Of a DNA stretch of 64,000 nt, positions 31,615 through 42,387 are shown in pieces (within the stretch, counting starts at the first letter, position 1; the number at the start of each line of letters is the position of its first letter). This DNA is from Azorinus chamasolen (Eukaryota; Mollusca; Bivalvia; Cardiida; Solecurtidae). The stretch covers positions 43,881,243-43,945,242 of the forward strand of contig OY755243.1 of assembly GCA_963576725.1 (NCBI GenBank), read 5' to 3'. The translations under genes and the position numbers were made by a program. A model generated the notes under the pieces. It saw only the letters and a program-made list of their open reading frames with translations, had not been told where the DNA came from and ran no database searches.

Positions 31615-32702
31615 ATGGTGGACATTTCTGAAAACCTCGTTTACGGGAGGAAACGAAATTTGTGTACGTATTAACTATTTAGGAATTCGGTTTTGGACAG
31701 CAACTTAGTTGACAACAAACCATAGTGGAATTCGCTGGAAGCAAGTACTCGCCAATTATAATTGCTAGTAAGTCATATTACTCTATAAATTTTGACCCCA
31801 GGACCCAGGGCAAATGCGACATATTGTTCCCGTTTAAAATACTAGTAGAATCAAAATCCCTCTGAATCATTTAAAAACAAGAAACATCCACTTATAAGCG
31901 TTTAGTATCTAATAGAATTATATTTCATGATTACAAATTCATCAGTTTTAGCAAGTTTTCGGTGGTTGCGTTTGAAATATTTTCTTAGATCATGAAAAAT
32001 TTGTTGTACTTTGTACTGGCTCTATACATTTATGATTACTGTTATCTATCAACGTTCTCATTGAAATGTGTAGTGAGCAGCATGAATAACCCATATCCAA
32101 TTTTTGTCAGTTTCTAATAAATTTGTCTCGATTTCAATTGGAATTTACTTAAAGATATTTTCCAAATTCCGATTAATAAAAAAATTAAAAGGCTTGTGTG
32201 TGAAGAGAAATATACATACATTGTGTATGTATATGTCTCTGGTGTGTGTGTGTGTGTTGTGTGTGTGTGTGTGTGTACAAAATAATTGATTATCCCTGAA
32301 TATTGGTATGTAAGTAGGAGATATAGCTCAACTGAGCACAGCATACTCATTGTTTGATTTGCAAATAAATATGAAATGCCTGCTTTTATGTGTTCAAGGT
32401 TGCCAGTTAGTGCATTTTGTGTTACATTGTAATGTTCTTTTCTTCTTTTAGTCATTCAAAGGAGCCCAGTGAATGTAAAGGATAGTTTGATGGACACAGA
32501 GGGTGAAACTGAGTGTGTAAACGAACATCTCCTGACTGGCAGAGGAGTTCACAGAACACAAGTCACATGCCGCCAACAAAAGGGGAATAAATTATTGCAC
32601 ACATTGAAAGGAAGACATGTGAAATTTAAAATCTCTATGAAGATAACCACCAAAATGACAGCTAAAAAGAGTGTGATGGATAGACAGACAATGGAAAATT
32701 GA
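31615..32702 (+). CDS. Two-exon gene carried by the transposon, copy 2 (longer)
   Basis: Exon 1 is 31615-31663 (ATG in AAAATGG; donor GTACGT at 31664). Exon 2 is 32452-32702 after the acceptor TTCTTCTTTTAG. The intron is in phase 1 on both sides. The predicted protein is 99 aa. It begins MVDISENLVYGRKRNL, has an acidic middle (LMDTEGETECVNEH) and a basic C-terminal half ending MTAKKSVMDRQTMEN. Against copy 1 there is one R to Q change and one extra A that restores 15 C-terminal codons, so this copy is more likely ancestral. I see no transposase, zinc-finger or membrane signature. Possible identities: first exons of a captured host gene, or a small DNA-binding accessory gene of the transposon. 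Confidence 0.55.
32241..32276. repeat. (GT)n microsatellite, interrupted
   Basis: GT run broken by a single TT (GTGTGTGTTGTGTG), longer than the run in copy 1. Confidence 0.95.
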
Positions 32703-33390
32703 TGCCTAAGTGACATACTGCCTCTCGGTTTAATCATTAATCATTTAATCTTCCTAAAAAAGAAGTGAAGTTTTACTCTTGAAGTCTTCATGAAAAAGAA
32801 GTGAAGATAAAATGGCACAATAGTTTTTATAGCAAAAAATCCGTGATTTATTCAGTAGAAGTGAAATGATTTTTTCTTCTTGAACTCTTCATGAAGTTGA
32901 AGTTTAATGATTATTATATGAATTTTAATTCATGAAGTGTTCATGAATTCTTCTTGAATAACAATTTAGATTTATTATGAAGTCTGTAATGAATTATAAT
33001 TCATGAATTCTTCATGGAAAAGAAGTGAACAGAAAATGGCCTATACTATTTTAGAACAAAATATTCATTATTTCTTCATAATATTTTTTTAATTTTTTTT
33101 CATGAACTCTTCATGAATATGAGTTTTCCAATGATTATTTATTCATGAAGAGTTCATGATTTTCTTCTCAGAATGAATGAAGAATTTATTATGCATTTTC
33201 CACTTCATAAAAAATGCATTTACAAACTATCATGAAGATTTCTGCATAATGGGCCATTTGCTGTTCACTTCTTCTTCATGAAGAATTCATGAACTCCCTT
33301 CATGAATAACTCCTGAATTTTTATTGAACTCTTCATGAAGAATAACTTTACATTTCGCAGGGGTAAAGTTGCAATTTCTCAACCAAACCC

Positions 33391-33500
33391 AATGTTGTGA
33401 CGGCCACTCTTTAGAATCATCTCAGACGAGAGATGATTCTATAGTGGTGGAGATGATGGAGAAATGAAGGAGCCATTCTTTAAAATGTTTCACTTTGGGC
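33391..33500. repeat. G-family palindrome
   Basis: CAACCAAACCCAATGTTGTGAC...TCTTTAGAATCATCTCAG, then GAGATGATTCTATAGTGGTG. Its normal left flank (GGTGCATATTTAAATAC) lies at 28490, so transposon copy 2 split this repeat. Confidence 0.7.
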
Positions 33501-33530
33501 ATCTTACCTGGGACTTAGTGGCTCGATATA

Positions 33531-33660
33531 CAGTAAAACCTCTCTATAACAGCCACTAAATTACACCAAGTATTTTGTGTTAAAGGCAGGTGGCTGCATA
33601 AAGCAAGATGAAAGTAAAACAGAATGCTCCTATAGTGGCCGTTACAGAGAGGTTTTACTG
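33531..33660. mobile_element. F MITE, one palindrome arm lost
   Basis: CAGTAAAACCTCTCTATAAC at left and GTTACAGAGAGGTTTTACTG at right, flanked by TA (33529-33530, 33661-33662). Compared with the ~205-bp palindromic F copies it stops at the tip GCTCCTATAG and jumps to TGGCC, so only 130 bp remain. Confidence 0.8.
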
Positions 33661-33819
33661 TATATACATATTAGATAATTAGAACAACTGAAGTGAGTGA
33701 CTTGTATATCAAAGGTTACAAACACTTCAAATTGATTTTTGATCCATATCAATGTACAAAAACAATTATCAAATTATCAAACAGTTTAGATCCTGTTGAG
33801 GTGTCAAATATCTTTAAAA

Positions 33820-34264
33820 CTATTTCTTTCATACAAACACTTTTTCACACCTTTGCAAACAGAGTAGACCCTGTAGGAGCCATCTGATCAAGGTCTTAAC
33901 CCTTCGCTTGCTGAATTTTAAAATACATTTCTCCTTCTTTAACCATGCCCTGTTGTATAATTACATATATCTTCACTGTGTACAATTACTTCGCTGGGCA
34001 ATCACTGCTGTGGAGTGCACTGGTTGCACAATCAACTTGTAAATAGTGCAGACCCTGATGAGACAGCTCCTGCAGGAGCTGTCTCATCTGGGTCTTCACT
34101 ATTTACAGGTAGGTATATTGACGTGAACAGCAAGCGAAGGGTTAACAGTTTCTAATTAACCAACTCCAAAATATGTTATGTTTATTTGTTATTATAAAAC
34201 TTCAGCTAATAAATATTCATGATGTCATTATTCTCACATGAATATTCAACAGGGCAAGGGTTAA
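33820..34264 (-). mobile_element. A1 MITE interrupted by E
   Basis: Left part TTTTTCACACCTTTGCAAAC with a shortened hairpin, right part AATATTCATGATGTCATTAT and CAGGGCAAGGGTTAA (TTAA 34261-34264). Broken in the hairpin by the E element. Confidence 0.7.
33896..34145 (+). mobile_element. E MITE
   Basis: TTAACCCTTCGCTTGCTG at left and CAGCAAGCGAAGGGTTAA at right: 18-bp inverted termini including TTAA. Hairpin GTAAATAGTGCAGACCCTGA...CTGGGTCTTCACTATTTAC with tip CAGCTCCTGCAGGAGCTG. Confidence 0.88.
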
Positions 34265-34486
34265 GCACTTATCTGGTTTTAACATATTTGAAAAGAAAAG
34301 AGAATAATTCATTTTCACAATGTTACCAGTTAAATATTGATACTGATGGAAAGTGTCAATAATTTCTTGAAAGGCACTTATCATGCTTAAAGCCTGATTT
34401 TACTGGCATTTGCAGAGAGTTGGACCCAGATGAGATGAAGTAACTGATCAGCATCTCCTCAGGATCCAAAGCTGTTTGACCCTCAG

Positions 34487-36209
34487 TTAACCAATTCCCT
34501 CATAGACTATTTTTAGATTTCAACGTCTTTGAATAAATCTACTGAAAAGGAGCATTTACTAGAGAAAAGGAAAATGTTAGAATTATGTAGTTTTGAAACC
34601 ATTGTTATAAATAGAGCATTTGCTCTTATAGAGCAAATGCTCTATTTATCACAATGGTTTCATAAAGTGAATTCTACAGAGGCACAGAAAGGCGTATTTG
34701 GGTGATTCTTCAAAAATTTGTAATATGCTGTCCCTCACCTTTCACATGATTTAAAAGTCATAAAAATTTACTTTTAAAAGAATATTTTATCTTTGCCTAG
34801 TTAATATGACATACCTTAGTGAGAATATAGTGATAACCAGTGAGAATTTATGTTCATTTTCTTGGAATCGACTTTCAAGTATGAAAGGGGGTGCAAAATT
34901 CCCATGTCCCTCATCATACAACACATAATAAAATTAGATATCTTGACCTTAAATCATCTTAAATTTGATAATTTTTCTCTATTGATAATGTCATTACATT
35001 ATCATAGAATGAATGAATACAAAATATAGCTGTTAGTTTAATCTTTAGTGGCTTTTTTCAGCTGCTGATTTTTGTCCCTCGTTTTCCTGTCAGTACCGAA
35101 ACGGTATGGTGTTTTAGCCTGTACCTATTTTATCTTGAAATTGAGGGAAATCCCTTCTGACGTCATCAGAAGGTTTTCCCCATGCAGTCATTATAGGGTA
35201 CAATTCGATTTAGCAATCCCGGTTCTATTATAAGAAAATTTTATGGTCTCCCAAAAATCGATTTCTATTGATTATGTTTTTAGGCTGTCAGCACCGAAAC
35301 GCCCTCAAACCAGGCAAGCTGAACTATAAATTCATGTTAACAGACCTTGTTGTATACGCTGTGTGTACACGATACTTAAATGCATAAAATAATTGAAACA
35401 TGTACTGGGTAAATGCCTGAAATTATGAAAAATAAACAAAATTGTCATTACCGAAACGGCCTGTGTTTCGGTACTGACATAACCCTTAATTATTTTGGTA
35501 TCTGAACTACTATTTTGTGAAAATACGACTTTAACTTGCATCCAAAAACAAAATAAATAATATTTCTGAATAAATTCAGTACCATTTGGCTTTACTTCTT
35601 GCTGTCATTACCGCAACGTCATTACCGAAACGTCATTACCGAAACGTTTTTCATTCATTTTTTGGCATTTTTTGGCATTTTTTAAAAGTTGAGCAATGGA
35701 AATGTTTGAACTGTATACTTTTACGATAAATTAGTCCTAAAGCTAGTATAAAGCATGCTTTTAGTTAATTAAAAGAAATTTAGCAACACTTCGGAGACAA
35801 CTTCGATACATCAAAATCTTAAATATTAGCTGTTTCCATCACCTTGAGAGACAATTTTTGATTTTGCAAGATGTATTACTAAAAGAAACAGAATTACGTT
35901 ATTCATATTCATAATTTACACACATCTTGAACGATAAACACCCTTTAACCAAATATTTAGATAAAACGAGGTCCAATTTTACATCGTTGCGGTAATGACA
36001 TTTTCAGGTCATTGGCAATTTATAAAATGTAAAAAATATTTTTTCTATTGAACAATCAGCACGGACATTACTCTTTATAAGTCAAAGACAGTTCATAGTT
36101 ATGGTATACGTGTTAAGCAAACGGTTTTATAAGCAAACTATTTTTGAAAAATTTGTAGGCAAAATTACAAATTTTTGAAGAATCACCCATTTATGGAGGA
36201 AAGGATTAA
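34487..36209 (+). mobile_element. D MITE split by a 1.5-kb transposon
   Basis: TTAACCAATTCCCTCATAGA at left. The long hairpin GAAACCATTGTTATAAATAG...TATTTATCACAATGGTTTC has tip GCTCTTATAGAGC. The body ends GAAAGGCGTATTT at 34699 and resumes ATTTATGGAGGAAAGGATTAA after the insertion. Confidence 0.85.
34700..36188. mobile_element. 1489-bp non-autonomous transposon, ATTT target duplication
   Basis: Perfect 25-bp inverted termini: GGGTGATTCTTCAAAAATTT at 34700 and AAATTTTTGAAGAATCACCC ending 36188. ATTT is duplicated (34696-34699, 36189-36192). Intact D copies read GCGTATTTATGG at this point, which proves the duplication. The interior repeats GTCATTACCGAAACG-type words at about 35090, 35288, 35445, 35605-35645 and, inverted, 35985. 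No coding frame. A 4-bp target fits several superfamilies; not assigned. Confidence 0.9.
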
Positions 36210-36295
36210 TATTCTCTCAAAAGCTTGACGAAATCGGAGATAAGCTATATCTTTGGAATTTAACCAGACGTTAATTTTACAGTATGATACGGGAA

Positions 36296-36550
36296 TTAAC
36301 TCTTTATTCCATAAATGTTAATAAAAGAAATAATGAAGAACTAATGACATCATGATTATTAATTGAATGCATTTTATAAGGCATGTGAAGACAGGAAATT
36401 TGGGCCAATTATCAGAAACTGCGGAATCGGATCTATATTATTCCACGAGCAAATAGAGAAGACCCTGATCAGAAGGCTCGTACAGGATCTGTCTGATCTG
36501 TGTCTACTCTATTTGTAAAGGTATAAAAAGGCATCTGTATGGAGTATATG
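36296..36550 (+). mobile_element. A1 MITE, right end decayed
   Basis: TTAACTCTTTATTCCATAAAT at left, a hairpin with tip GGCTCGTACAGGATCT, then GGCATCTGTATGGAGTATA. Confidence 0.65.
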
Positions 36551-36836
36551 GATGGAAATAAGGAAAATGTTTTCCTTTTTCCTATAATTCTTGGTATTGG
36601 CCGAAGTGCACATTTCATGGTGTATAATGTTTGATGCTTCTTGTTGTTATTGCAATGTACATGAACCGAAATGAACCTATATAGATATATAATGGTTAAG
36701 GCTAAACTTTGACATCTGTAATCTTCTCAAGGGATTTACCAGCATGTAGCAGTACCCTCATCATGCAGAATGCAAACGGGAAATGCTGGTTGCACTTTGT
36801 CATGTCATAGAAACAAATGTCTTACAACATCACTTT

Positions 36837-37089
36837 TTAACCCTTTCCCTGTTCTATGTATAATTTCTAAATTTCAATACCTACTGAATATTCATGGACG
36901 AAATAGTTATAATAAAACATGGAAAGTGGCACATTGTAACCATTTTAGAAAGTAAAGAAATAGATCAAATTCCACTAGCAAACAGAGCAGACCCTGATCA
37001 GACAGCTCCTATAATTAAGAGCCATCTGATTTGGGTCTACTCTGGTTTTGCAATAGCATGAAATGTGTTTATATGAGGGAAAGGGTTAA
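36837..37089 (+). mobile_element. A2 MITE
   Basis: TTAACCCTTTCCCTGTTCTA to GAGGGAAAGGGTTAA. Hairpin tip expanded by AATTA (GCTCCTATAATTAAGAGCC). Confidence 0.8.
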
Positions 37090-37295
37090 ACACTGACTCA
37101 TTGAATGCTGGAAAAGCATGCACCAACAGTTGTAAACTGTGTAGACAGGATCTACTCTGTCTGTCATTCAAAATCTTCCAGCACATTTCATTCCTTCAAG
37201 CTGAACAAATTCTAATAAAATTAAATAGTGATCATCAACACGATGGCCATTCCACTTTAAGAATCCTGTAATTTTTTAGGTTATGATTTTTAGCT

Positions 37296-38527
37296 TGACT
37301 ATTCAAAGAATAGTGGAGCTCTCCTACTCGCCCCAGCGTCGGCGTCGGCGTCACACTTTGGTTAAGGTTTTTGTTAAAGTCCACTTTTTGCCTCTAACCT
37401 TTGGAATAAAGCTTTGAAACTTGGAACACTTGTTCACCGCCACAAACTTCATCTGTAGGTAAGAGTACATAACTCTGTCAAGCATTTTGACAGAATTATG
37501 GCCCTTTTTAACTTAGAATTTTTGGTTACGGTTTTGTTAAAGTCCACTTTTTGCCTCTTACATTTGGAATAAAGCTTTGAAACTTGGAACACTTGTTCAC
37601 CGCCACAATCTTCATCTGTAGGTAAGAGTACATAACTCTGTCAAGCATTTTGACAGAATTATGGCCCTTTTTAACTTAGAACTTTTGGTTAAGGTTTTTG
37701 TTAAAGTCCACTTATTTACATAACCCTTTGAGATAAAGCTTTAAAACTTGGAACACTTGTTCACCATCACAAACTTTATCAGTAGGCAAGAGTACATAAC
37801 TTTGTCAAGCATTTTGACAGAATTATGGCCCTTTTTAACTTAGAATTTTTGGTTAAGGTTTTTGTTAAAATCCACTTTTTGCCTCTTACCTTTGAAATAA
37901 AGCTTTGAAACTTGGAACACTTGTTCACCACCAGAATCTTCATCTGTAGACAAGAGCACATAACTCTATCAAGCATTTTGACAGAATTATGGCCCTTTGT
38001 AACTTAGAACTTTTGTTTAAGGTTTTTGTTAAAGTCCACTTATTTACATAACCCTTTGAGATAAGGCTTTAAAACTTGGAACACTTGTGCACCATCAAAA
38101 TCTTCATCTGTATACGCAAGAGTACATAACTCTGTCAAGCATTTTGACAGAATTATGGCCCTTTTTAACTTAGAACTTTTGGTTAAGGTTTTTGTTAAAG
38201 TCCACTTATTAATACATAACCCTTTGAGATAAAGCTTTAAAACTTGGAACACTTGTTCACCACCTCAAGCTTCATATGTAGGCAAGAGTACATTACTCCG
38301 TCAAGCATTTTAACAAAAATTATTGCCCTGTTTTACTTAAGTTTTTCTCTTTCATTATAGAGTTCAAAGAGATCCTACATCCAGAATACTATTAAAGATA
38401 TTTTACTGAGACTGATTACTCAATGCTTCTAGTATCATTGGACACTATTTTAGTCCGCTATCAAGCATTTTTACACTAACAATTCTGAGAATAGTCGAGC
38501 GCGCTGTCCTGTGACAGCTCTTGTTTG
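37296..38527. mobile_element. Composite element with ~165-bp tandem array
   Basis: Left end CTTGACTATTCAAAGAATAG, then GGAGCTCTCCTACTCGCCCC and a GTCGGC triple. Right end GAGAATAGTCGAGCGCGCTG with the small hairpin GCTGTCCTGTGACAGC, then TCTTGTTTG. Six units with core AAAGCTTTGAAACTTGGAAC (about 37410-38260) lie between. The ends share GAATAGT-GAGC words in direct orientation. Confidence 0.8.
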
Positions 38528-38562
38528 TTACATATTACAGAGCAAAAGATAAAGGTTAACTT

Positions 38563-38700
38563 ATTCATATACTCAAATCACCATTTGTACACCAAACCCT
38601 ATGTTGTGACCACTCTTTAGAATTGTCTGGAAGAGACAAATATATTCTAATTGAGAGTAGTAACAACATAGTGTTTCAAGGAGAGATTCTTGAAACTGTT
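38563..38700. repeat. G-family palindrome, left portion
   Basis: CATATACTCAAATCACCATTTG, ACCAAACCCTATGTTGTGACC and TTTAGAATTGTCTGG, then an imperfect right arm (GTAACAACATAGTGTTTCAAG). A D MITE follows at 38701. Confidence 0.6.
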
Positions 38701-38929
38701 TTAACCCTTCCTCCATAGGCTATTTTAAGACCCAACCTCTTTGAATGAAATTACCCAAAAGGAGCGTTAACCAAAGAAAAGGAAAATTTTAGAATTTTGT
38801 AGCTCTGAAACCATTGTGATAAATAGAGCATTTGCTCCTTTAGGAGCAAATGCTCTATTTATCACAATGGTTTCAAAAAGTGACTTTTACAGAGGCGTAG
38901 AAAGGCGTATTTATGGAGGAAAGCGTTAA
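38701..38929 (+). mobile_element. D MITE, near-complete
   Basis: TTAACCCTTCCTCCATAGGC to TTATGGAGGAAAGCGTTAA. Hairpin arms of 30 bp (AAACCATTGTGATAAATAGA...) with tip GCTCCTTTAGGAGC. Confidence 0.88.
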
Positions 38930-39866
38930 TTTACACAGTCCTGTTATTTGGACCTCTGTGTTACATATTGAGGCATAAGTATTTCAAATAGTCAAATAGT
39001 AATGAATTGCTCTTTGTTTGAACTTTATACAGCTGAAAATATTTCTCAGAATTGAATATTTGACAAACTAATTTCAGTTCTAACACAACAAGCTTCTGAT
39101 ATCTGATATCGATATTTATCCAGTCCCAGTTAATAATGTTACATCTGTATTTATGCTTGAATGTCATATTTCCTATGTATGTTTGTCAGAAAATCTTTAC
39201 GAAGCGTTATTGAAACGGCTGAATCTATTATTTGCTTACTTTAGTCTCAGAGAATTAACTGACTGTGAAACATGTGTCTGGTGAGAATTGGATGGAACAC
39301 TGTGTAGATGAAGATGGATTTTCTGCTGCAGTGGAAACTGTAGGAATTGGCCAATGGTTCAAAAAAGCTCCCGAGTAATGGATGGAACTATTACATCCTA
39401 CTTGAAGATAAGAATCTACCACAAAAGATTTTGCATGCTAAGGGTAGAAATGCACTTTGTTATTACTCTTTGAAGATTGCAGCAATTTGAGGCAATTTAT
39501 TCCTGTTGAACATGGGTATTGCATGTGGAAAATGAAGCCCGCACATAATTATCTGGGTATTACAGGGCCATTGTTTTCTGCTGGTGGTGTTTTGTGATAA
39601 AGGTATGGATTTTCACTGGTCCATTGTGGCAGATTGTCATAGCGATAACTATGGGGAAAACTGTGGGGGAAGGGTTGTATTTATAGTAGCAGTTTATGCT
39701 CATTCTTAACTTATTTTTCCCATAAAACTTGTATAGATCATTTAGTATGAAATGTTTAGTCTAACAGGTATTTTGCAATTTGAATTCACATGACAGAGCT
39801 CAACCTAGAGTTTTGGAGAGAATGGCTCTTATATCCTGCTCATTTCTTGCTATTTTGAGCATAAAT
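38930..39866. other. Largely repeat-free, no firm gene
   Basis: A 39-codon open stretch near 39258-39380 (peptide start LTVKHVSGENWMEHC) lacks a usable acceptor. Otherwise nothing recognised. Confidence 0.45.
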
Positions 39867-40098
39867 AATCCCCTGTTCAGTATTCATGATTCATGTGAGA
39901 AATGATGAGAAATAATTTTTTAAGCTCAATTTTTATATGAAATTGTTTGCTTTGACAGAAACTATAGAATCAGTTCTATATCATGCCAAAAGCAAACCAG
40001 AGTATACCCAGGTCAGACAACTCCTGTAGGAGCCATCTGATCGGGGTCTACTCTGTTTGCAAATACATGAACATTGTTTATATGAGGGAAAGGGTTAA
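39867..40098 (+). mobile_element. A1 MITE
   Basis: CCCCTGTTCAGTATTCATG at left, TATGAGGGAAAGGGTTAA at right. Tip ACTCCTGTAGGAGCC. Confidence 0.7.
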
Positions 40099-40271
40099 TG
40101 AGAAGTTATAAATGAATTGAACATCAAGGAAATTCTAAAATTGGGACCTAAACTTGTCTCTGAATCAAACAAAATGTCTGTCTGACAGATTTTATCGGAG
40201 CCCTGTATGATCATGGTATCCTAGGTAAATTGCTGATTGATTTTCAATTAAATTTTAATGTGCATCAGATG

Positions 40272-40520
40272 TAAATTGATCCATAAATATGCCTTTTTAC
40301 ACCTTTGCAAACAGAATAGACCAAGACCAGACTGCTCCTGTAGGAGCAGTCTGATCAGGGTCTGCTCTGTTTGTTTATGACATATTGTAGATATGATTCT
40401 ACAGTTTCTGTCATGGCCAAAAATTCCTGTGTCCATGAGCCATTTCAAAGATTAATCTAATTAATATTCATGGTATTATTATTTCTCACATGAATATTTA
40501 TGGAGTAAATTTTGGGTTAA
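40272..40520 (-). mobile_element. A1 MITE
   Basis: ATCCATAAATATGCCTTTTTAC at left, hairpin GCAAACAGAATAGACCAAGA with tip TGCTCCTGTAGGAGCA, ending TGGAGTAAATTTTGGGTTAA. Confidence 0.75.
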
Positions 40521-40550
40521 TTGTTATGACTGAAACACACGCTTCTGAAT

Positions 40551-40745
40551 TTAACCCTTTACTCCATGAATTGAATATTTATTAGCTGATTTTTATAAAG
40601 TGGCTCATGAACGTAGGAAAGTTTGGTCATGGCAATAGATCTTTATCATTCCATAAGCAAATAGAGCAAGTTGCCCTGATCAGATGGCTCCTACAGGAGA
40701 CATATGATCTGGGTCTACTCTGTTTGCAAAGGAGTTGAAATGCAT
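40551..40745 (+). mobile_element. A1 MITE with internal deletion
   Basis: TTAACCCTTTACTCCATGAA, then a shortened body, hairpin tip GGCTCCTACAGGAGAC and right arm intact. The right terminus after GAGTTGAAATGC is lost. Confidence 0.65.
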
Positions 40746-41199
40746 GACAATCTCTTGGCAAAAATGATTGTTAATACCATTCATATGTAGAACAAGGAAG
40801 TCAAGCAATCCATAATAAAATGTCCCCCACAGGAGATCACAAGTGTATACTAGTGATCCTGTGTAAGCTTTTATTAATGATCCATATACAATGTAGTCAG
40901 ATCAGTTAATTCATTTTGAAGATGGCTGCTGATCTAAGTGGACACATGTTTCTACATTTTTAAAAATCAGATAAATGTCCAAGGAGCCGTGTAAATACAG
41001 AACCTGGGAGATCTCTGCAATGTTGTTATAATGATTAATCACATTTACTAAAATATTAGAGCTTTTAAGGATTAGATTCTAGTTTGCCTAGGAGTCTGTT
41101 TCCACTACAAGAGGTGGTCTTAAAGAAATCCACATCAAATTGGTGCCATTTTTTTTTCACTGTTGGGTGGGTGAGTCATGGTGGCGGAGACAACAAAAG
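40746..41199. other. No gene recognised
   Basis: No assigned repeats. 41145-41160 is a T-run, not convincing as a splice acceptor. Confidence 0.45.
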
Positions 41200-41204
41200 G
41201 GTAT

Positions 41205-42010
41205 GTGACACTCTACCTTTCTAAGATGCATCCACACAAGAAATTTGCAAAAATGTAACACTGGTGGTTGAGGAAACATCATCAAGACCTAATTTGCAGG
41301 TATAATACTTTTACTTTAATGATAGAGATCAAGATCAGGGTAAAGGTTAAAGAAACACCAAAGTAGCATGAGACACACTGCCAGGTCCCAAAGATGCATC
41401 TAAAGTAAAGAACATTTGAATTCCTAAGTCAATTAATCTGTTTAGGAGATATCCCAGACTATTTTCTTTACAAACTTTTACTAAAATTGAGGTCAAGGTC
41501 AGGGTCAAGGTCATAGAGACACCAAAGTAGTATGTGACACTTCTTTCCCCAGATGCATCCACACAAGAGATTTGGAGACCCTTACCAAATGGGTTGAGCG
41601 GATTATCTTTGGGAAAAATTTCCAGACCAGCATTTTCTAAAATTGAGGTCAAGTTCAGTGTCAAGGTCATAGAGAAACTAGAGAAGTTTATTACACTCTG
41701 CCTTCCTAAAATGCATCCACACAAGAAGTTTGGAAACACTAACCCAAATTTGTTTAGCAGATAATGGTTGAGACAAAATTTTAGACCTTTCACTAAACTT
41801 GAGGTCAGGGTCAAGGTCAAAGAGACATCAAAGCAGTATGTGACACTTTGCCTTCCCAAGATGCATCTACAAAAGACATTTTAAAATCCTTACCCAAGGG
41901 TTCAGATATAAATTTCAGATATTGTTTTTATTGAAACGACAGGTCACGGTCAATATCAGTGTCACAGAGACAGCAAAGTAGTATTTGACACTCCCACTTC
42001 CCAAGATGCC
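41205..42010. repeat. ~160-bp tandem array, third type
   Basis: Unit landmarks ATGCATCCACACAAGAAATTTG (about 41226, 41390, 41549, 41708, 41858) and GAGGTCAAGGTCAGGGTCAAG. About five diverged units. The unit is unrelated in sequence to the arrays at 25205 and 37296 but similar in length. Confidence 0.8.
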
Positions 42011-42084
42011 CCCACTAAACTGTGAGAAAAATGCTTTTTAGCTTGTAAGGAAGCAGACTACCCAGAAACATGTTTGTTAGCTTG

Positions 42085-42235
42085 TACGGAAACTATCAGA
42101 AAAGTGTTTTTTGGCTTGTATAAATTGCTTGTTAGATTGTACAGAAGCAAATAATTTTGGAAAGTGTGCAGACCTTGATGAAAGGGTCCCTCTTAGGAGC
42201 CCTCTAATCAGGGTCTCCATGTTTGCAAATGCCAG
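42085..42235. mobile_element. B MITE fragment
   Basis: AAAGTGTGCAGACCTTGATGA with tip GGTCCCTCTTAGGAGCC, then CTAATCAGGGTCTCCATG. Confidence 0.5.
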
Positions 42236-42387
42236 TACACTGTTTAACATGTTTAAAAGTGTTCCATGCATTCCATGGGTTATTATATACTATTGTTACA
42301 ATGTACTGGTAGTCAACATTTAAGACTGGATTGATGGTAACTCAGGTAAGCAATATAAGAATGTCATGACACTCGTGTTTGTATAAA

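Larger units (their letters stand above)
28513..33363. mobile_element. 4.85-kb cargo-bearing DNA transposon, copy 2
   Basis: CCCCTGCGAAAAAATATTC (28513) to TTACATTTCGCAGGGG (33363), flanked by TA on both sides (28511-28512, 33364-33365). Nearly identical to 10685-15489 from the left end to GAATAACAAT (32967) except small indels and a ~160-bp block present only in copy 1 (14930-15090). The last ~400 bp are related but diverged. Inserted in a G-type repeat. Confidence 0.88.

Noticed and set aside
39258..39380. 39-codon stretch LTVKHVSGENWMEHC... that looks protein-like
   Set aside because: An upstream stop (TAA) lies 0 codons before it and there is no AG acceptor with a pyrimidine tract inside the open part. 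No homology recognised.
41347..41859. 170-codon minus-strand frame with repeated SLTLTLTSIL motif
   Set aside because: It spans ~160-bp tandem units whose GGTCAAGGTCAGGGTCAAGG words translate to LTLTL. The periodic peptide follows the DNA repeat rather than a protein family.
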